NCBI GenBank assembly: GCA_023423795.1
Contig: JAFAEX010000305.1
Span: 42,743-106,742, forward strand
Origin: Chloroflexota bacterium
GTDB lineage: Bacteria > Chloroflexota > Chloroflexia > Thermomicrobiales > UBA6265
Direction of reading: 5' to 3'
DNA length: 64,000 nucleotides
The notes beneath the pieces were generated by a model. It was not told where the DNA came from. It ran no database searches and saw only the letters and a list, made by a program, of their open reading frames with translations. Of this stretch, positions 53,920-63,111 are shown in pieces (positions within the stretch are counted from its first letter, which is position 1; the number at the start of each line of letters is the position of its first letter). The position numbers and the translations under genes were made by a program.

Positions 53920-55492
53920 CAAGGGGCATGGCTTTAACCTGCGACTCGATGTACGCCTGTTCCTCGGAAGAAATCCCGTACTTCCCGTAGAGTTCCTCGT
54001 CCGTCCATGTGCGATCCCAATCTTGCATTGGAACCCATAGGTACGTTGCGTGAGTGGCGTGTTGCGTAATCTTCCGAAGTGAGACAAGAAATCGAAATAG
54101 TCGAGTTGAATAGTACGATTGAACGCTTCTCGCGGCTTCCTCCGTCGAGACGTAGAAAAACAAGTACGATTGGGTGCAGACGGAGGGCGAGGGAGCGATC
54201 AACGATTTCCCCAAGATGGGATGGGGAAGCCCATCGCCGCCGTTATACGCCTCCGCGACTAGAAGCTTCCAAGTGTCAATCAGGTTCGCGCTTTTCGTGA
54301 CCGCTTCTCGTTCGATGAAGCCCACACCTCGCTTCATCGTTCGAATGTAGTAAAGCGGCACGTCTCCTGGATTCGGCGTCTCGTGATAACCAGAAAAGTT
54401 CGAAGTCCAGCCAAACTCCTTATCTCGCGCCAGAATGGTATTTACCGACGGCTCCCCGCGGCTCAACACTTTGTGGAGAATCGAAATAGCCCGGCCGTCT
54501 CGCACAAAGACGTCGTACTCCCCGAGATCGCGCGGCATGGGCCCAACAACCTCACCACCGCGGTACGTAGTGACTTCGCAGGGGCCACTATAGGCCGAGT
54601 CCCAAAGGAAGTAGCACACACCTGCTTTGATCTCGACGCCGGGAAACACCTCGCTCGCCGCTGGGTAATCCACGAGCTTGCGAATGTGGGTATCGCCCAG
54701 CATGGACTTTCGGAACTCACTCAGCCCCAGGCCAGAAGCCATCCAGCGCGCCGGAATCACCATCGCAAGAAACTTCGGCTCCAGCATCTTTGCCTGTTCG
54801 ACGAAGTGCTGATAAATAGGCACGTCGCGCGTGCCTCCATCGGAGCCAAGCTGATACGGCGGATTGCCGATGATGACATCGAACTGCATGGGTCCTCCAA
54901 ACATCTCGGTCATCGACGCCCGCACGTCAGCGGTGTGGATGAAGGCGTAGGCGTGGCTTTCCAGCCCGGAGCCACGGTCCAGCGCGCCCTGGCTGGCGCC
55001 GCAGTACGAGCACCTGCCGGCGCGCCACGAGTGCTCGGTTCGCTCGAACCAGATGTTGCCGTCGTCGTGGGCGAAGCCGCGGGCGATGGAGTGCCTGCCG
55101 GTGGCCCACTTGGAGCAGTACAGGCTGCGCCGGGCCAGCATGGCCGTCAACCGGCTGATCCCGATGCCGAAGACCTGCCGGGTGAGAATGTGGTCCACGC
55201 GCTGCTGCAGATCTGGGAATTCTTCCGCCAATCCCGCCACGAGCCGACTCGTGATTTCGCGGAGAAAGACGCCCGATTTCGTACAAGGGTCCAGAAACGT
55301 CACGGCGCTGTCCGCCCAGATGTTCGCGCCGTTGTGCTGTGCGGCCCAGGCATCGGCAAGGCTGTCCAGCATCCGGTTGGCAAAATCAGGGGGCGTGAAG
55401 ACCTCGTCGTTGGAGAGATTGGCGATGCAGGTCAGGATATCGGGGTTGTGCCCGCGCAGGGCGAAGGCCGCCTGACCGCCTCGCTCGCTCAT
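53900..55492 (-). CDS. Eco57I-type N6-adenine DNA methyltransferase with altered AdoMet motif
   Basis: A 530-residue methylase. EVFTPPDFANRMLDSL (30-45) is the usual entry. Motif I reads FLDPCTKSGVFLREI at 66-80, where most relatives have DPACGSG. RRSLYCSK (121-128) and a CSYCGAS zinc pair (161-167) follow. Catalytic motif IV is IIGNPPYQ (207-214). The C-terminal half, with RKITQHATHATYLWVPMQDW, is probably the target-recognition part. It overlaps the upstream methylase by 4 bp and the downstream helicase by 20 bp. Local GC content is lower than in neighbours, suggesting transfer. Confidence 0.82.
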
Positions 55493-56145
55493 GGCGCGCT
55501 CCCCCGCGAAACGCCGGGCGCCGCCGCGGCAAGGTCGCGCACGGTGAGCGGCGGGTACAACGTCTCTTCGCCAAACAGCCTGGGCGAACGCGCGGAAACG
55601 GCGCCCGCTGCGCCATCCCAGTGGGGCACCGCCCTGGTCATCTCGTCCAGGCGGAAATCGCGCCGCTGGAACTTGCCCTTCCCGAGGTAGCCCCACTCCA
55701 CCACGGTGATCGGGTCGCCGCTGGGATCGCGCATGGTCATGGCGTCCCCATGCACCAGGTTAAGCGCCAACACGGTGGACGCTGCCCGGTACAGGTCGTC
55801 CTCCTCGTTCAGGCTCAGGTGATCGGCAAAGACCTCCAGCAGGTTGGCACGGCACTCGGCGATGTTGTCCGGCAGGAGTTCGATGCCGTAGACGCACATC
55901 AGCGCCAGCAGGGCGAAATGCCGCCGTTCGAAGTCATTCTTGCCGTACTTTGCCTGCACGGCGGCCAGCTTGCGTTGCAGCACCGGCACGAGGAAGTTGC
56001 CGCTGCCGCAGGCGGGCTCCAGAAAGCGGGAGTCGATGCGCGCGGTTTCGTCCTTGACGAGATCGAGCATCTGCTCGACCAGCCAGGCCGGGGTGAAGAC
56101 CTCGCCGTGATCGGCGACGCGCTGTTTGGATTTGATCAGGTTCAT
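55489..56145 (-). CDS. N6-DNA-methylase-like protein with motif I but no NPPY
   Basis: A 218-residue protein. GEVFTPAWLVEQMLDLV (14-30) leads to a canonical AdoMet motif I, FLEPACGSGNFLVPVLQRKL (41-60), then LMCVYGIELLPDNIAECRAN. Motif IV (N/D-PPY) is absent; the chain ends after about 60 residues that include VVEWGYLGKGKFQRRDFRLD. It may therefore act together with the next polypeptide, which has NPPY but an altered motif I. There is no good ribosome site before the ATG, though TACAGT nine bases upstream could give a leaderless mRNA. First gene of the module. Confidence 0.78.
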   Translation of the reverse strand: MNLIKSKQRVADHGEVFTPAWLVEQMLDLVKDETARIDSRFLEPACGSGNFLVPVLQRKLAAVQAKYGKNDFERRHFALLALMCVYGIELLPDNIAECRANLLEVFADHLSLNEEDDLYRAASTVLALNLVHGDAMTMRDPSGDPITVVEWGYLGKGKFQRRDFRLDEMTRAVPHWDGAAGAVSARSPRLFGEETLYPPLTVRDLAAAAPGVSRGSAP

Positions 56146-56474
56146 AGGAGGCACTGTACCCCAATGGAGGGAAGATGGATGGGAGTATTTTGCGCCGCCG
56201 TGCCGCTCCCCTTCCACCTTCGCGTGGAGGTGCTTCGCTCAACCGGTCGTCACCGAACATCCGCGCGTCCACCAAACCGAGGCCACTCCAAAGGGCAACC
56301 GATAGAATCGGCAGGTCGCGTAGGCAAGCGTCGGCGGGTGGTTAACGTGCTCGCGCACCGGTTGCAAGCAACAGGTCTGCCAAATCGGCCGATCCGATCG
56401 GTCGACCGCCTAATAGCTTATCCGCGTCGCCGAGATGCGAGCCTTGAGACGATCCTTACCTGCTCCCGATCTCC
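56146..56474. other. 329-bp gap upstream of the restriction module
   Basis: This gap separates the methylase start (minus strand) from the C-terminal methyltransferase remnant (plus strand). A promoter for the module should lie at its left end. No gene was recognised. Confidence 0.5.
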
Positions 56475-56732
56475 GACGCCGTGAATGAGACATGCGAGCG
56501 GCGCGATCTATGGCGCAATCCGCCGGACGGAAGTGAAGCTGCGTTGACGAAGCGGACGCTGAACGACATCTCCAACGAGCGGCCAACGTAGCTGGCGAAC
56601 CTGCACGCTGCGCTCGACCGCGCGGTGTGGGCGGCCTACGAGTGGGACGGCGACCCGAGCGGCACGACCGACGAGGACATCCTCGGGCGGCTTCTGGCGC
56701 TGAACGCGGTTCGGTCGGCCAACCCCGCGTAG
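56475..56732 (+). pseudogene. C-terminal remnant of a large DNA methyltransferase, with in-frame stop
   Basis: Read in one frame the DNA gives DAVNETCERRDLWRNPPDGS, then EAALTKRTLNDISNERPT, a TAG stop (56589-56591), LANLHAALDRAVWAAYEW and a TDEDILGRLLALNAVR end. This is the characteristic C-terminus of the MmeI/type IIG-like methyltransferase group, where PTWLANLH is usual. The Trp codon has become TAG. No start codon or upstream continuation exists. Same strand and family as the N-terminal relic at 51007-51189. Confidence 0.65.
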
Positions 56733-56752
56733 CTTGCGGCACCGGCCGCGGC

Positions 56753-57025
56753 CTACGTGACCGGCCGGCAGCGGCACACGAAGCCGAGCGCGTCGGCCAG
56801 CTTCGGCAGGTTCGCCCCGAGCACGACTCGGCCCCCGGATGCGACGAGGGGGGTGGCGAAGACGCCGGTCGCCATCAGCGCCTGTGCCGCGTCGCCGTCG
56901 CGCGACACGTTGCGCTCGACGAAGGGCACGCCGGAGGCACGGAAGCAGGCGCGGACGCGGGCGCTGTCGGGGCAGCCGTCCTGGGTGAACAGTTCGACCG
57001 GCGGGCGCGTCGTGGCCGTCTCCAT
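56753..57025 (-). CDS. glutaredoxin-like protein, monothiol
   Basis: A 90-residue thioredoxin-fold protein. VELFTQDGCPDSARVRACFR places a single active cysteine in CPDS at 18-21, where dithiol glutaredoxins have CPYC. GVFATPLVASGGRVVLGAN supplies the cis-Pro segment (ATPL). It is likely to be a monothiol glutaredoxin or a relative of NrdH. The ATG at 57025 is followed immediately by the fold. It lies convergent to the methyltransferase remnant and just outside the proposed island region. Confidence 0.75.
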   Translation of the reverse strand: METATTRPPVELFTQDGCPDSARVRACFRASGVPFVERNVSRDGDAAQALMATGVFATPLVASGGRVVLGANLPKLADALGFVCRCRPVT

Positions 57026-57207
57026 GCCCGCAGTCTGGCGGACCGGCGGGCACGGAGCAAGCCGGCCAAGAAACCGGCCGGAGCCGGCCCCTTCCCGCGC
57101 ATTTCACGCTCGTGTCGCAGCGCAGGCCGGAGCGCGTCGGCAGGAACGCGCCACGGCTCCGGCGACGCCGGCGAAGGCGCGGGACGGCCCGCCACGGCGC
57201 GCAGCGC

Positions 57208-57258
57208 TACCCCGGCAAGCCGTTCGCACTGGAGGACATGCTCGCCGCAGTACCGTGA
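57208..57258 (+). pseudogene. possible relic of a receiver-domain C-terminus
   Basis: YPGKPFALEDMLAAVP and a stop resemble the last helix of response-regulator receivers (typically GKPF, then a D/E-x-LLAAV pattern). Nothing upstream in frame resembles the rest of the domain. The remainder of 57026-57672 has no recognised gene. Weak, based on 16 residues. Confidence 0.25.
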
Positions 57259-57672
57259 TGATCGGAGAGGCATAGCGGGCGGCATCGCTCGTGCGTGGCC
57301 AGCAGTGGCGACTCGGGTCAATGTAGAGGCTCAAGCGCCGGCGAGATTTTCCGATTAGCGACGGCCGGAACATCTGCGAACCGATGGCACTTCGCCGGCA
57401 GGACGACGGCCACGATCGCGCGCGCTTCACCTAGCCGCCGCCTGCAGTGGCAGCCCATGCCGATCGGCCCATGCCTTTCGAGCGATGCGGTTGAGCGAGA
57501 ATCGGAGAGACAATCGGGGCGAAAGGCCTGGACGAGCATCTTGGGGAAGGGACGCTGGCCGCAGCGAGAGTGGCAGCCCGTCGCGGGCGCAATGGCCGCG
57601 GGGGCCCACGACCCCAGTCCAGCCATCGTCCCGGTGCTTGCTGGGATTTGACGGTTGAAAGGGAGGCAGTCC

Positions 57673-57864
57673 GTGGGTGCTGGAACAGGGGACGACGGCG
57701 CCGATGTGGCCGACCTTGCGGCCCGCCTGGACCGGCTTGAGCGGCAGTTCGCCGAAATGGTGAAGCGCTTCTCCGGACGGCTCACGGAGCACGAGCGGCG
57801 GCTGGACAAACTGGACGTGCCGCCGGAGCGGGCGTGGCTGCGGCCAGAGGACAGTGCCGAATGA
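57673..57864 (+). CDS. small coiled-coil protein, unknown
   Basis: A 63-residue protein with a GTG start and AAAGGGAGG upstream. Residues 12-45 (VADLAARLDRLERQFAEMVK, then RFSGRLTEHERRLDKL) have heptad-like hydrophobic spacing, suggesting a coiled coil. No family was recognised. It converges on the PRC-barrel gene with 7 bp between stops. Confidence 0.55.
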   Translation: MGAGTGDDGADVADLAARLDRLERQFAEMVKRFSGRLTEHERRLDKLDVPPERAWLRPEDSAE

Positions 57865-57871
57865 GACGGCT

Positions 57872-58366
57872 CTAGGGCGTGGATGCGTCCGCGTCCGCGA
57901 CGACGACGACGTCCGGGCCGATGCGGACGATCGCGGCGATCGGAATCGCCGACTTCGACCGGAACACCCCCGAGGCGACCGTCAGTCCGGTGACGGCGAA
58001 GGTCGCGGCATCGAACTCGACCGCCGACACGTGCCCGACGTCGGCGCCGCCCTCGGTGACGACCTTGCGCCCGACCAGGTCGTCCGCCGCGGTGACCTCG
58101 CGGTAGTTGCCGGCGACCCACGCGGCGTGGGCGGCCGCAACGTCCTCGACCATCAGCGCGTCCGGCCCCAGCGAGCGCACCGCCGAGGCGGCCAGTGTCG
58201 GTTCCGGTTCCCCCGGGCCGGTGCCGAACCGGCGGCCGGCGGCGGCGATGCCGAACCCGACCACCCGCCGGGCGGCGAGGTCCAGGAAGACGCGATCGAC
58301 CGTGCCCACCCGCGTGCCGTCGGCGATGCCGACGACGGGCCGCCCCTTGACCTCGTGGCTATCCAT
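57872..58366 (-). CDS. PRC-barrel domain protein, two repeats
   Basis: A 164-residue protein. Two PRC-barrel units are visible: VKGRPVVGIADGTRVGTVDR with VFLDLAARRVVGFGI, and DLVGRKVVTEGGADVGHVSA with VEFDAATFAVTGLTV. PRC barrels are small beta-barrels used in RNA processing (RimM) or photosynthetic proteins; free-standing pairs are common in stress genes of Chloroflexota and Actinobacteria. ATG with AAGGAG eight bases upstream. Function unknown. Confidence 0.8.
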   Translation of the reverse strand: MDSHEVKGRPVVGIADGTRVGTVDRVFLDLAARRVVGFGIAAAGRRFGTGPGEPEPTLAASAVRSLGPDALMVEDVAAAHAAWVAGNYREVTAADDLVGRKVVTEGGADVGHVSAVEFDAATFAVTGLTVASGVFRSKSAIPIAAIVRIGPDVVVVADADASTP

Positions 58367-58661
58367 TCCTAGGCTCCTTCTCGCGCTCCGGGCCGAGACC
58401 GGGTATTGTGGGGTACCCGGCAAGGGGCACCTCCGAAATTATGCACGCGAAACCGCTGCACACGGCGTTTGGCCGCTCGCGTCGTCCGGATGTCTCCGGC
58501 GGCCTCGTCCCACGACAGGTCGACGCCGCCGGCGTGCCTCGCCCGAGCGAGCAGCTGCCTCGACGGGCCGGTTCCTCAGCACGGTGCGCGTTTCCCCATT
58601 CTGTCTTGTCGTCGCGTGCGCCGCCCGCAGGCATGTGAACCGCGAATAGAGAAGGAATCCG

Positions 58662-58883
58662 ATGGAATCCAAACGCGCGTACCGGAACGTCACCCATGCG
58701 CCGAGCCACAACTTCGTCGTCGAGGCGTACGCGGAGGACCCTGACGGACCGGTGGTCCGGGTCGATATCCGGGACAACGGCAACCGAAAAATCTCGGAGT
58801 TTCTCCTCGAGGCCGACGTCGCCAAGGCGCTGGGGCAGGCGCTGATGGAAGCGGCCGAAGCGCTTGTCCAAACCGGCCGCTAG
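58662..58883 (+). CDS. small conserved-looking protein, unknown
   Basis: A 73-residue soluble protein. AYRNVTHAPSHNFVVEAYAE, then VVRVDIRDNGNRKISEFLLE suggests two or three beta strands followed by a helix (VAKALGQALMEAAEALV). GAGAAGGA lies upstream of the ATG. No family was recognised. The 295-bp gap before it (58367-58661) shows no gene. Confidence 0.55.
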   Translation: MESKRAYRNVTHAPSHNFVVEAYAEDPDGPVVRVDIRDNGNRKISEFLLEADVAKALGQALMEAAEALVQTGR

Positions 58884-59018
58884 CGCCGCGCCGGCTCGAC
58901 AACACGACCGGGCCGGCTTCGGCAATCCACTGCACTGGCGCGGTTGCGAACTTTCGCCGCGGTCGTCGCCCGCCGGCAGGGATTGCGTCCACGAACCGGA
59001 TGGGAGGTCGCCGCGTCG

Positions 59019-59222
59019 ATGATCCAACGTGAGCAATCCAGGCCGCCGGGAACCTGCCCGTACTGCGGATCGAAGGATCTTCGGCCCGTCGGTCACGAGA
59101 CGGGCTCTGAGGATCGACCGGGAAACACCCATTGGCGGTGCGATCACTGCTCGATGACCTCGACGGATACGCGCATCGAGGCGTTTGTTGGGCGTCGAGA
59201 GGTTGAAGAATCGTCGGATTGA
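59019..59222 (+). CDS. small zinc-ribbon protein
   Basis: A 67-residue protein with CPYCGSKDLRPVGHETGS and HWRCDHCSMTSTDTRIEAF. The CPYC/CDHC pairs form one zinc ribbon. The start is uncertain: the ATG at 59019 has GGGAGG eleven bases upstream, and the frame is open back to 58944. Role unknown; possibly nucleic-acid binding. Confidence 0.5.
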   Translation: MIQREQSRPPGTCPYCGSKDLRPVGHETGSEDRPGNTHWRCDHCSMTSTDTRIEAFVGRREVEESSD

Positions 59223-59396
59223 CGGGGTGCAATCAGTGCAACCAAGAGACCGGCCATCATCCCCATCGCGCGACGACTCAACCCCGGAACCGGATTGGTT
59301 GCGGGCTAACGGGAAGCGGATCGACGGCCCGGGACGCCGCGCCTGGTGGACAGGTGCTCAATCGGTCTCACCCGGAATTCAATTGCCCATAGCTCA

Positions 59397-59657
59397 CTAC
59401 TGCCCGGCGCTACCGCCGCGTTCCGGGGTCACGGCAGCTCCTCGAACGCTCGCGTCTTCCCAGTCGCGGCCATCCCCGCCGAGTGCCAATCGGCGCGCAT
59501 CTTCGCGTTCCTGCACGAAGTCGCGAGGACGCTGGAACTCGGCTTCGGCGGCCGAGCGACTCGCCTTCGTCCGGGTCGAACTCCGACGGCGCTGGATCAC
59601 GACGCCGACGACGAGCAAGACGGCCAAGACCACAAGAACCGTTGGCAAGTCAAACAT
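59397..59657 (-). CDS. small single-helix membrane protein
   Basis: An 86-residue protein. One N-terminal transmembrane segment (LPTVLVVLAVLLVVGVVIQR) is followed by a charged cytoplasmic tail rich in Arg, Glu and Asp. AGGAGG sits six bases before the ATG, which makes translation credible. No family was recognised. The sequence 59658-59918 shows no gene. Confidence 0.6.
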   Translation of the reverse strand: MFDLPTVLVVLAVLLVVGVVIQRRRSSTRTKASRSAAEAEFQRPRDFVQEREDARRLALGGDGRDWEDASVRGAAVTPERGGSAGQ

Positions 59658-59918
59658 CGGTTACCTCCTGGGCAACTACCCCGTCCGTGACACCGTCCAC
59701 TCCCGGAAGAGGTAAGCGTTGCCTTCGGTCCGGTCGCCGTTCGGCGTCAAGATCGCTTGCCGGCGTAGCCCGAGTCGTTCAACGGGTCCACGGCCACGAC
59801 GAGATTGTCGTTGGCCACCGCTCCTCCTACCTCGTCGAACACCCGGTCCCGGTCGCAGTCGTCTGCGCATCGGAACCTCCGGTGGCCGGGTCGGCGGCGG
59901 ACTCTCTCAGGCTGGCAG

Positions 59919-60380
59919 TCAAGTCGGTTCGTCCAGCGCCCCCCGCTCCGCGCACGCCTCACGCTGGTCGTCGGACAACCCCGTAGCGTCCGTGATCGTG
60001 GCGCCCTGGAGCGAACGGGCAGACGTCGGATCGGTCCCCGAGAGGTCGGCCCCCGAAAGATCGGCCCCGGAGAGGTCCGCTTGCTCGAGCCGCGCACCGG
60101 CGGCCCGGGCACCCGCGAGGTTGGCGCCTGCGAGGGACGCTCCCCGCAAGTCCGCGCCCTCGAGGTTTGCGTCGGCGAGTCGGGCTCCGGCCAGGGTGGC
60201 GCCACCGAGGGCGTCGTTGGACAGGTTGGCGCCCGACAGATCTGCGCCGTCGAGACGGGTTCCCTTCAGGGTGGCTTTGCTCAGGTCGGTCCCGCGCAGG
60301 TCTGCGCCGGACAAGTCGTCGGACGAAAGGTTGGCGTGGGCGAGGTTCTGACCCGCGAGCACGCGCCGATTCCGGGTCAT
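59919..60380 (-). CDS. pentapeptide-repeat protein
   Basis: A 153-residue protein made almost entirely of A(D/N)LxG-type five-residue units (e.g. ADLSGADLSGADLSG, ANLEGADLRGASLAGANLAG), about 20 units at residues 15-125. It is predicted to form a right-handed quadrilateral beta-helix. Known members mimic DNA and bind gyrase, or scaffold other proteins. The ATG overlaps the stop of the cold-shock-like gene (ATGA), so the two are coupled. Confidence 0.88.
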   Translation of the reverse strand: MTRNRRVLAGQNLAHANLSSDDLSGADLRGTDLSKATLKGTRLDGADLSGANLSNDALGGATLAGARLADANLEGADLRGASLAGANLAGARAAGARLEQADLSGADLSGADLSGTDPTSARSLQGATITDATGLSDDQREACAERGALDEPT

Positions 60381-60622
60381 CGATCCGTCTCCTTCGCCGC
60401 CAGTGGCATGACGTGGATGGCGTGGAAGTTGCCCGGGGAGCCGGGGATTGGCGCAGGGTCGAAGCGGACGCGTTGCCCGCGGCGCAAACGGGCAAAGCCT
60501 CCGGGGGCAACCTCCGCTTCGGGGAACCCAAGCTCTCCGTACAGTTCGTGGGCATCCGAGGCGATGTGGCCGAAGCCACCGGCGGGATTGCCCGATTCAA
60601 GTCGGGTGATGGTTCCGGTCAT
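60377..60622 (-). CDS. cold-shock-domain-like protein
   Basis: An 81-residue protein. GTITRLESGNPAGGFGHIAS corresponds to the G-x-I-x(n)-G-F-G-x-I pattern of the cold-shock fold (RNP1-like). FARLRRGQRVRFDP fits its third and fourth strands. The usual aromatic F-V-F-F RNP2 motif is replaced, so RNA binding is uncertain. Coupled to the pentapeptide-repeat gene. Confidence 0.65.
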   Translation of the reverse strand: MTGTITRLESGNPAGGFGHIASDAHELYGELGFPEAEVAPGGFARLRRGQRVRFDPAPIPGSPGNFHAIHVMPLAAKETDR

Positions 60623-60653
60623 GGCGCACCTTCGTCGAGCGGGATCGTTTGCC

Positions 60654-61148
60654 CTACCCGGTCCGCACCGCTGGTGCTCGGATCGACGTCGAGTGACCGC
60701 CGGCGGGGGCGCCGCCTTCCGACCCCCATTCCTCCAGGGCGGCGCGGTCGGACCGAGCTTCCGCGTCGCGCCGATCCGTCTGGTCGGGTTGCCGGGGTGG
60801 GGCCGACGGCGGCGGCGAATCAGGAGGATCGGGGCGGACGACGAACGACGCGAGATAGTCCTGGCGACCCGAGGAAACGACGTGGGTATACGGGGATCGT
60901 CCGGCGACCGCAGCGCGGACCAGATAATCGCCGTTCAGGACGGCCAGCCGTTGCCCGTCGTCCAGCGGCACGACGCCGCCGACGACTCCGCCCACCGAGC
61001 TGTACGGCCAGATCAGGGCGAGGCGGTCGATGCGGCGCTGCCGGCTCCACTCGGCGGATGTTTCTGCCCAGACGAGCGGCGCCCGAAATGCGGTCCCACG
61101 TTCGGGCGGCGGACGGAAGCGAGCGAGAACACTGGAGACGACGTTCAT
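60654..61148 (-). CDS. hypothetical protein with disordered C-terminus
   Basis: A 164-residue protein. The first 100 residues look folded (LVWAETSAEWSRQRRIDRLA, then PYSSVGGVVGGVVPLDDGQR). The remainder is Pro/Ser/Arg-rich and likely disordered. AGGAGG seven bases before the ATG supports the start. No family was recognised. Confidence 0.5.
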   Translation of the reverse strand: MNVVSSVLARFRPPPERGTAFRAPLVWAETSAEWSRQRRIDRLALIWPYSSVGGVVGGVVPLDDGQRLAVLNGDYLVRAAVAGRSPYTHVVSSGRQDYLASFVVRPDPPDSPPPSAPPRQPDQTDRRDAEARSDRAALEEWGSEGGAPAGGHSTSIRAPAVRTG

Positions 61149-61189
61149 TCGAGGTCCTCCTGACGGGAGTGCTAGGCACTCGACGGCCG

Positions 61190-61450
61190 CTATGCGGCGC
61201 GGATTGCCGTCGGCTTCAGGCCCGGTCGGGCGATGCGGTGGTAGAGCCCGAACAGCAGGAACGTCGGTGGCCATTGCCCGACGAACAGGGACCAATGGTC
61301 CTTGCCCGACAGCTTGAGCAGGGCGGAAACCCCGATCGAGCCGACGGCGGCCCAGTACCACGTCTCCTCCGGGATTCGCGACGTGAAATCGAAATAGGCC
61401 CGCTCGCCTTGTTCGGCGGCGTCCACGGTGGTGGCGACGGTTTCGCCCAT
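61190..61450 (-). CDS. small two-helix membrane protein
   Basis: An 86-residue protein. An N-terminal soluble part (TVDAAEQGERAYFDFTSRIP) precedes two hydrophobic segments, WYWAAVGSIGVSALLKLSG and WSLFVGQWPPTFLLFGLYHR. It resembles small membrane proteins of unknown function that occur next to stress genes. No enzyme motif was seen. Confidence 0.55.
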   Translation of the reverse strand: MGETVATTVDAAEQGERAYFDFTSRIPEETWYWAAVGSIGVSALLKLSGKDHWSLFVGQWPPTFLLFGLYHRIARPGLKPTAIRAA

Positions 61451-61531
61451 ATCGGTGCTCCGTTCGGCGGTCACGGCCGCCTCTAGGTGACTATCGGCCC
61501 GGGGTCGTCCCGAAGGCATACCGCGACGTCG

Positions 61532-61774
61532 CTATGGTTCGGCGACGTGCCGACGCAGGTCATCCTGCCGACCGAACGGCGAGCGACTTTCCGTCCCGGC
61601 GGTGGCGGCGATCCGCAGATCGAAGACGCCGGCCAGCCGACGAAGGTGAGGGACCGATGGCGCCTCGTGCCCGGATTCCCACCGGCGCACGGCCTGAGGC
61701 GGAACGCCGAGCCGGAGCGCCAGTTCGAACTGGGTCCACCCCCGTTCCTGCCGAAACGCACGGATCGACTTCAT
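61532..61774 (-). CDS. XRE-family HTH regulator
   Basis: An 80-residue protein. Residues 1-55 (SIRAFRQERGWTQFELALRL, then GVPPQAVRRWESGHEAPSVP and HLRRLAGVFDL) are a complete Cro/CI-type helix-turn-helix. There is no additional domain. AAGGAGG lies six bases before the ATG, under an unusually AT-rich promoter region. Confidence 0.85.
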   Translation of the reverse strand: MKSIRAFRQERGWTQFELALRLGVPPQAVRRWESGHEAPSVPHLRRLAGVFDLRIAATAGTESRSPFGRQDDLRRHVAEP

Positions 61775-61794
61775 TGCCCGCCTCCTTCATAACA

Positions 61795-61850
61795 ATGTAA
61801 CTATAACACGAAAACTATTTTCAATCGGATGCCGGGTATCTCATTGCTGC
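61795..61850 (-). promoter_or_regulatory. AT-rich promoter/operator region of the XRE gene
   Basis: This short stretch stands out from the GC-rich background. Minus strand: TTGAAA (-35-like), then GTTATAGTTACATTGTTATG containing TATAGT and TACATT (-10-like) and two near-repeats of GTTAT. The repeated element could be an autoregulatory operator. Box assignment is tentative. The rest of the gap to 62206 shows nothing recognisable. Confidence 0.45.
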
Positions 61851-62206
61851 GTACCCTTGGGGGCGCCAGGCGGTGATCGTCCGGGATCGTGGCGTCATCG
61901 GTGTGGTGCGCATAACAGAGGATTGGCGCTGGTGGGCTCAACGGACGCGGTACGCCGACGCTACCCGTGGCGCCCGTGCCCGCCGCCCCTGTGCGCGGCC
62001 CCCATCGGCGTTGCTGCGCCGGCCGTGGCCGCCCCGGCCGCCCCGGCACTATCGGTCAAACGGCTCCGAATCCGAGCGGCCCGACGACCATCTGCGCGCG
62101 GCCACTCACGGTGGCGAAGGCGGGCACGGCAGCATCGCGGCATACGGTCGGAGGCACCGATAGTGCATTGCGGCAGGTGATGCGGCTACGATCGCCGGAG
62201 AATCCC

Positions 62207-62440
62207 ATGCCCCACGACGCCCTCGACCAGGATACCCTCGACGATTTGCTGCACGACCTGCGCGGACCGCTGACTGCCGTACACGGATTCTCCCAGCTTG
62301 CGAGCCGCGAGGTGGCGCGCTCCGCATCGCTGGAGGACGGGGCACGGGCGCCCGTCGTCGCCCGCCAACTGCGCGGAATCGAGAAGGCGGTGGCGCGACT
62401 TTGCGCGCGCCTCGACGCGCTGGCCGCAGATACCCCCTAA
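62207..62440 (+). CDS. stand-alone histidine-kinase dimerisation (HisKA-like) domain
   Basis: A 77-residue protein. DLLHDLRGPLTAVHGFSQLA contains an H-box (H-D-L-R-x-P-L-T), with the phospho-acceptor His about residue 16. A second helix, ARQLRGIEKAVARLCARLDA, completes a two-helix hairpin. No ATPase domain follows. It has an ATG start with GGAG seven bases upstream. It could be a phosphotransfer or dimerisation module, or the relic of a larger kinase. A receiver pseudogene lies 54 bp downstream. Confidence 0.6.
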   Translation: MPHDALDQDTLDDLLHDLRGPLTAVHGFSQLASREVARSASLEDGARAPVVARQLRGIEKAVARLCARLDALAADTP

Positions 62441-62494
62441 CGGGCTCGAGGATTCCGGCTGGCAGGACCATCAGTTCCAGCACCGTGGGGAACG

Positions 62495-62916
62495 GTGAGC
62501 GAGCGGGCACGCCCGGCGCATGTGATGGTCGTCAACGACACGCCGGACATCCTCGCGCTGTTCAGCACGCTGCTGGTGGCGAGGGCTACCGGGTGACCAC
62601 CGACCGCTTCGCGGTGGAAATGACCGAGATGCTGGAGCGGGTGTAGGCCGACCCGCCCGACCTGATGATCCTCGACTTCCTGATCGGCGGCGAGGTGCTG
62701 GGTTGGCAGTTCCGCCAGATGCTGCGGATGGATCGGGCCACGCGCCGCATCCCGGTCGTGGCCTGCACCGCCGCCGTACGGATCGTGGAGGATCTGCGGC
62801 CACACCTCGACGGGATGGGCGTCGCCGTGGTGCTCAAGCCCGTGGACATTGACCACCTGCTGGAAGTGATGACCGATGCGCTCGCCGGCGGGGCGGCGGC
62901 ACCGAAACCGAGCTGA
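62495..62916 (+). pseudogene. response-regulator receiver domain, broken by a frameshift and a stop
   Basis: A GTG start gives HVMVVNDTPDILALFSTLLV, the receiver beginning with its acidic pocket partly changed. Near 62578 the frame shifts. It then continues YRVTTDRFAVEMTEMLERV, meets a TAG at 62644-62646, and proceeds ADPPDLMILDFLIGG (phospho-acceptor Asp in ILDF), VVACTAA, and VVLKPVDIDHLLEVMTDAL with the conserved Lys. Two separate lesions make a sequencing error less likely, though the frameshift alone could be one. Confidence 0.65.
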
Positions 62917-63111
62917 CCGCCGAGCCGGCCGGGTGCGCGACGACGCCGCCACCGCGGATGAGGCCAACCGTCCCGTCGGCGGGCCCGGGGATCGGCCTGG
63001 TGAGGGGGCGCGGCGCACTCTCGCATCGCGATCCAAGCTCCCGGAACACGTGCCTGCGCCTCGCCGAGACATGGCGGTGCGGACGTGCGGCGCCAACTGG
63101 CCCTGGCTCCG

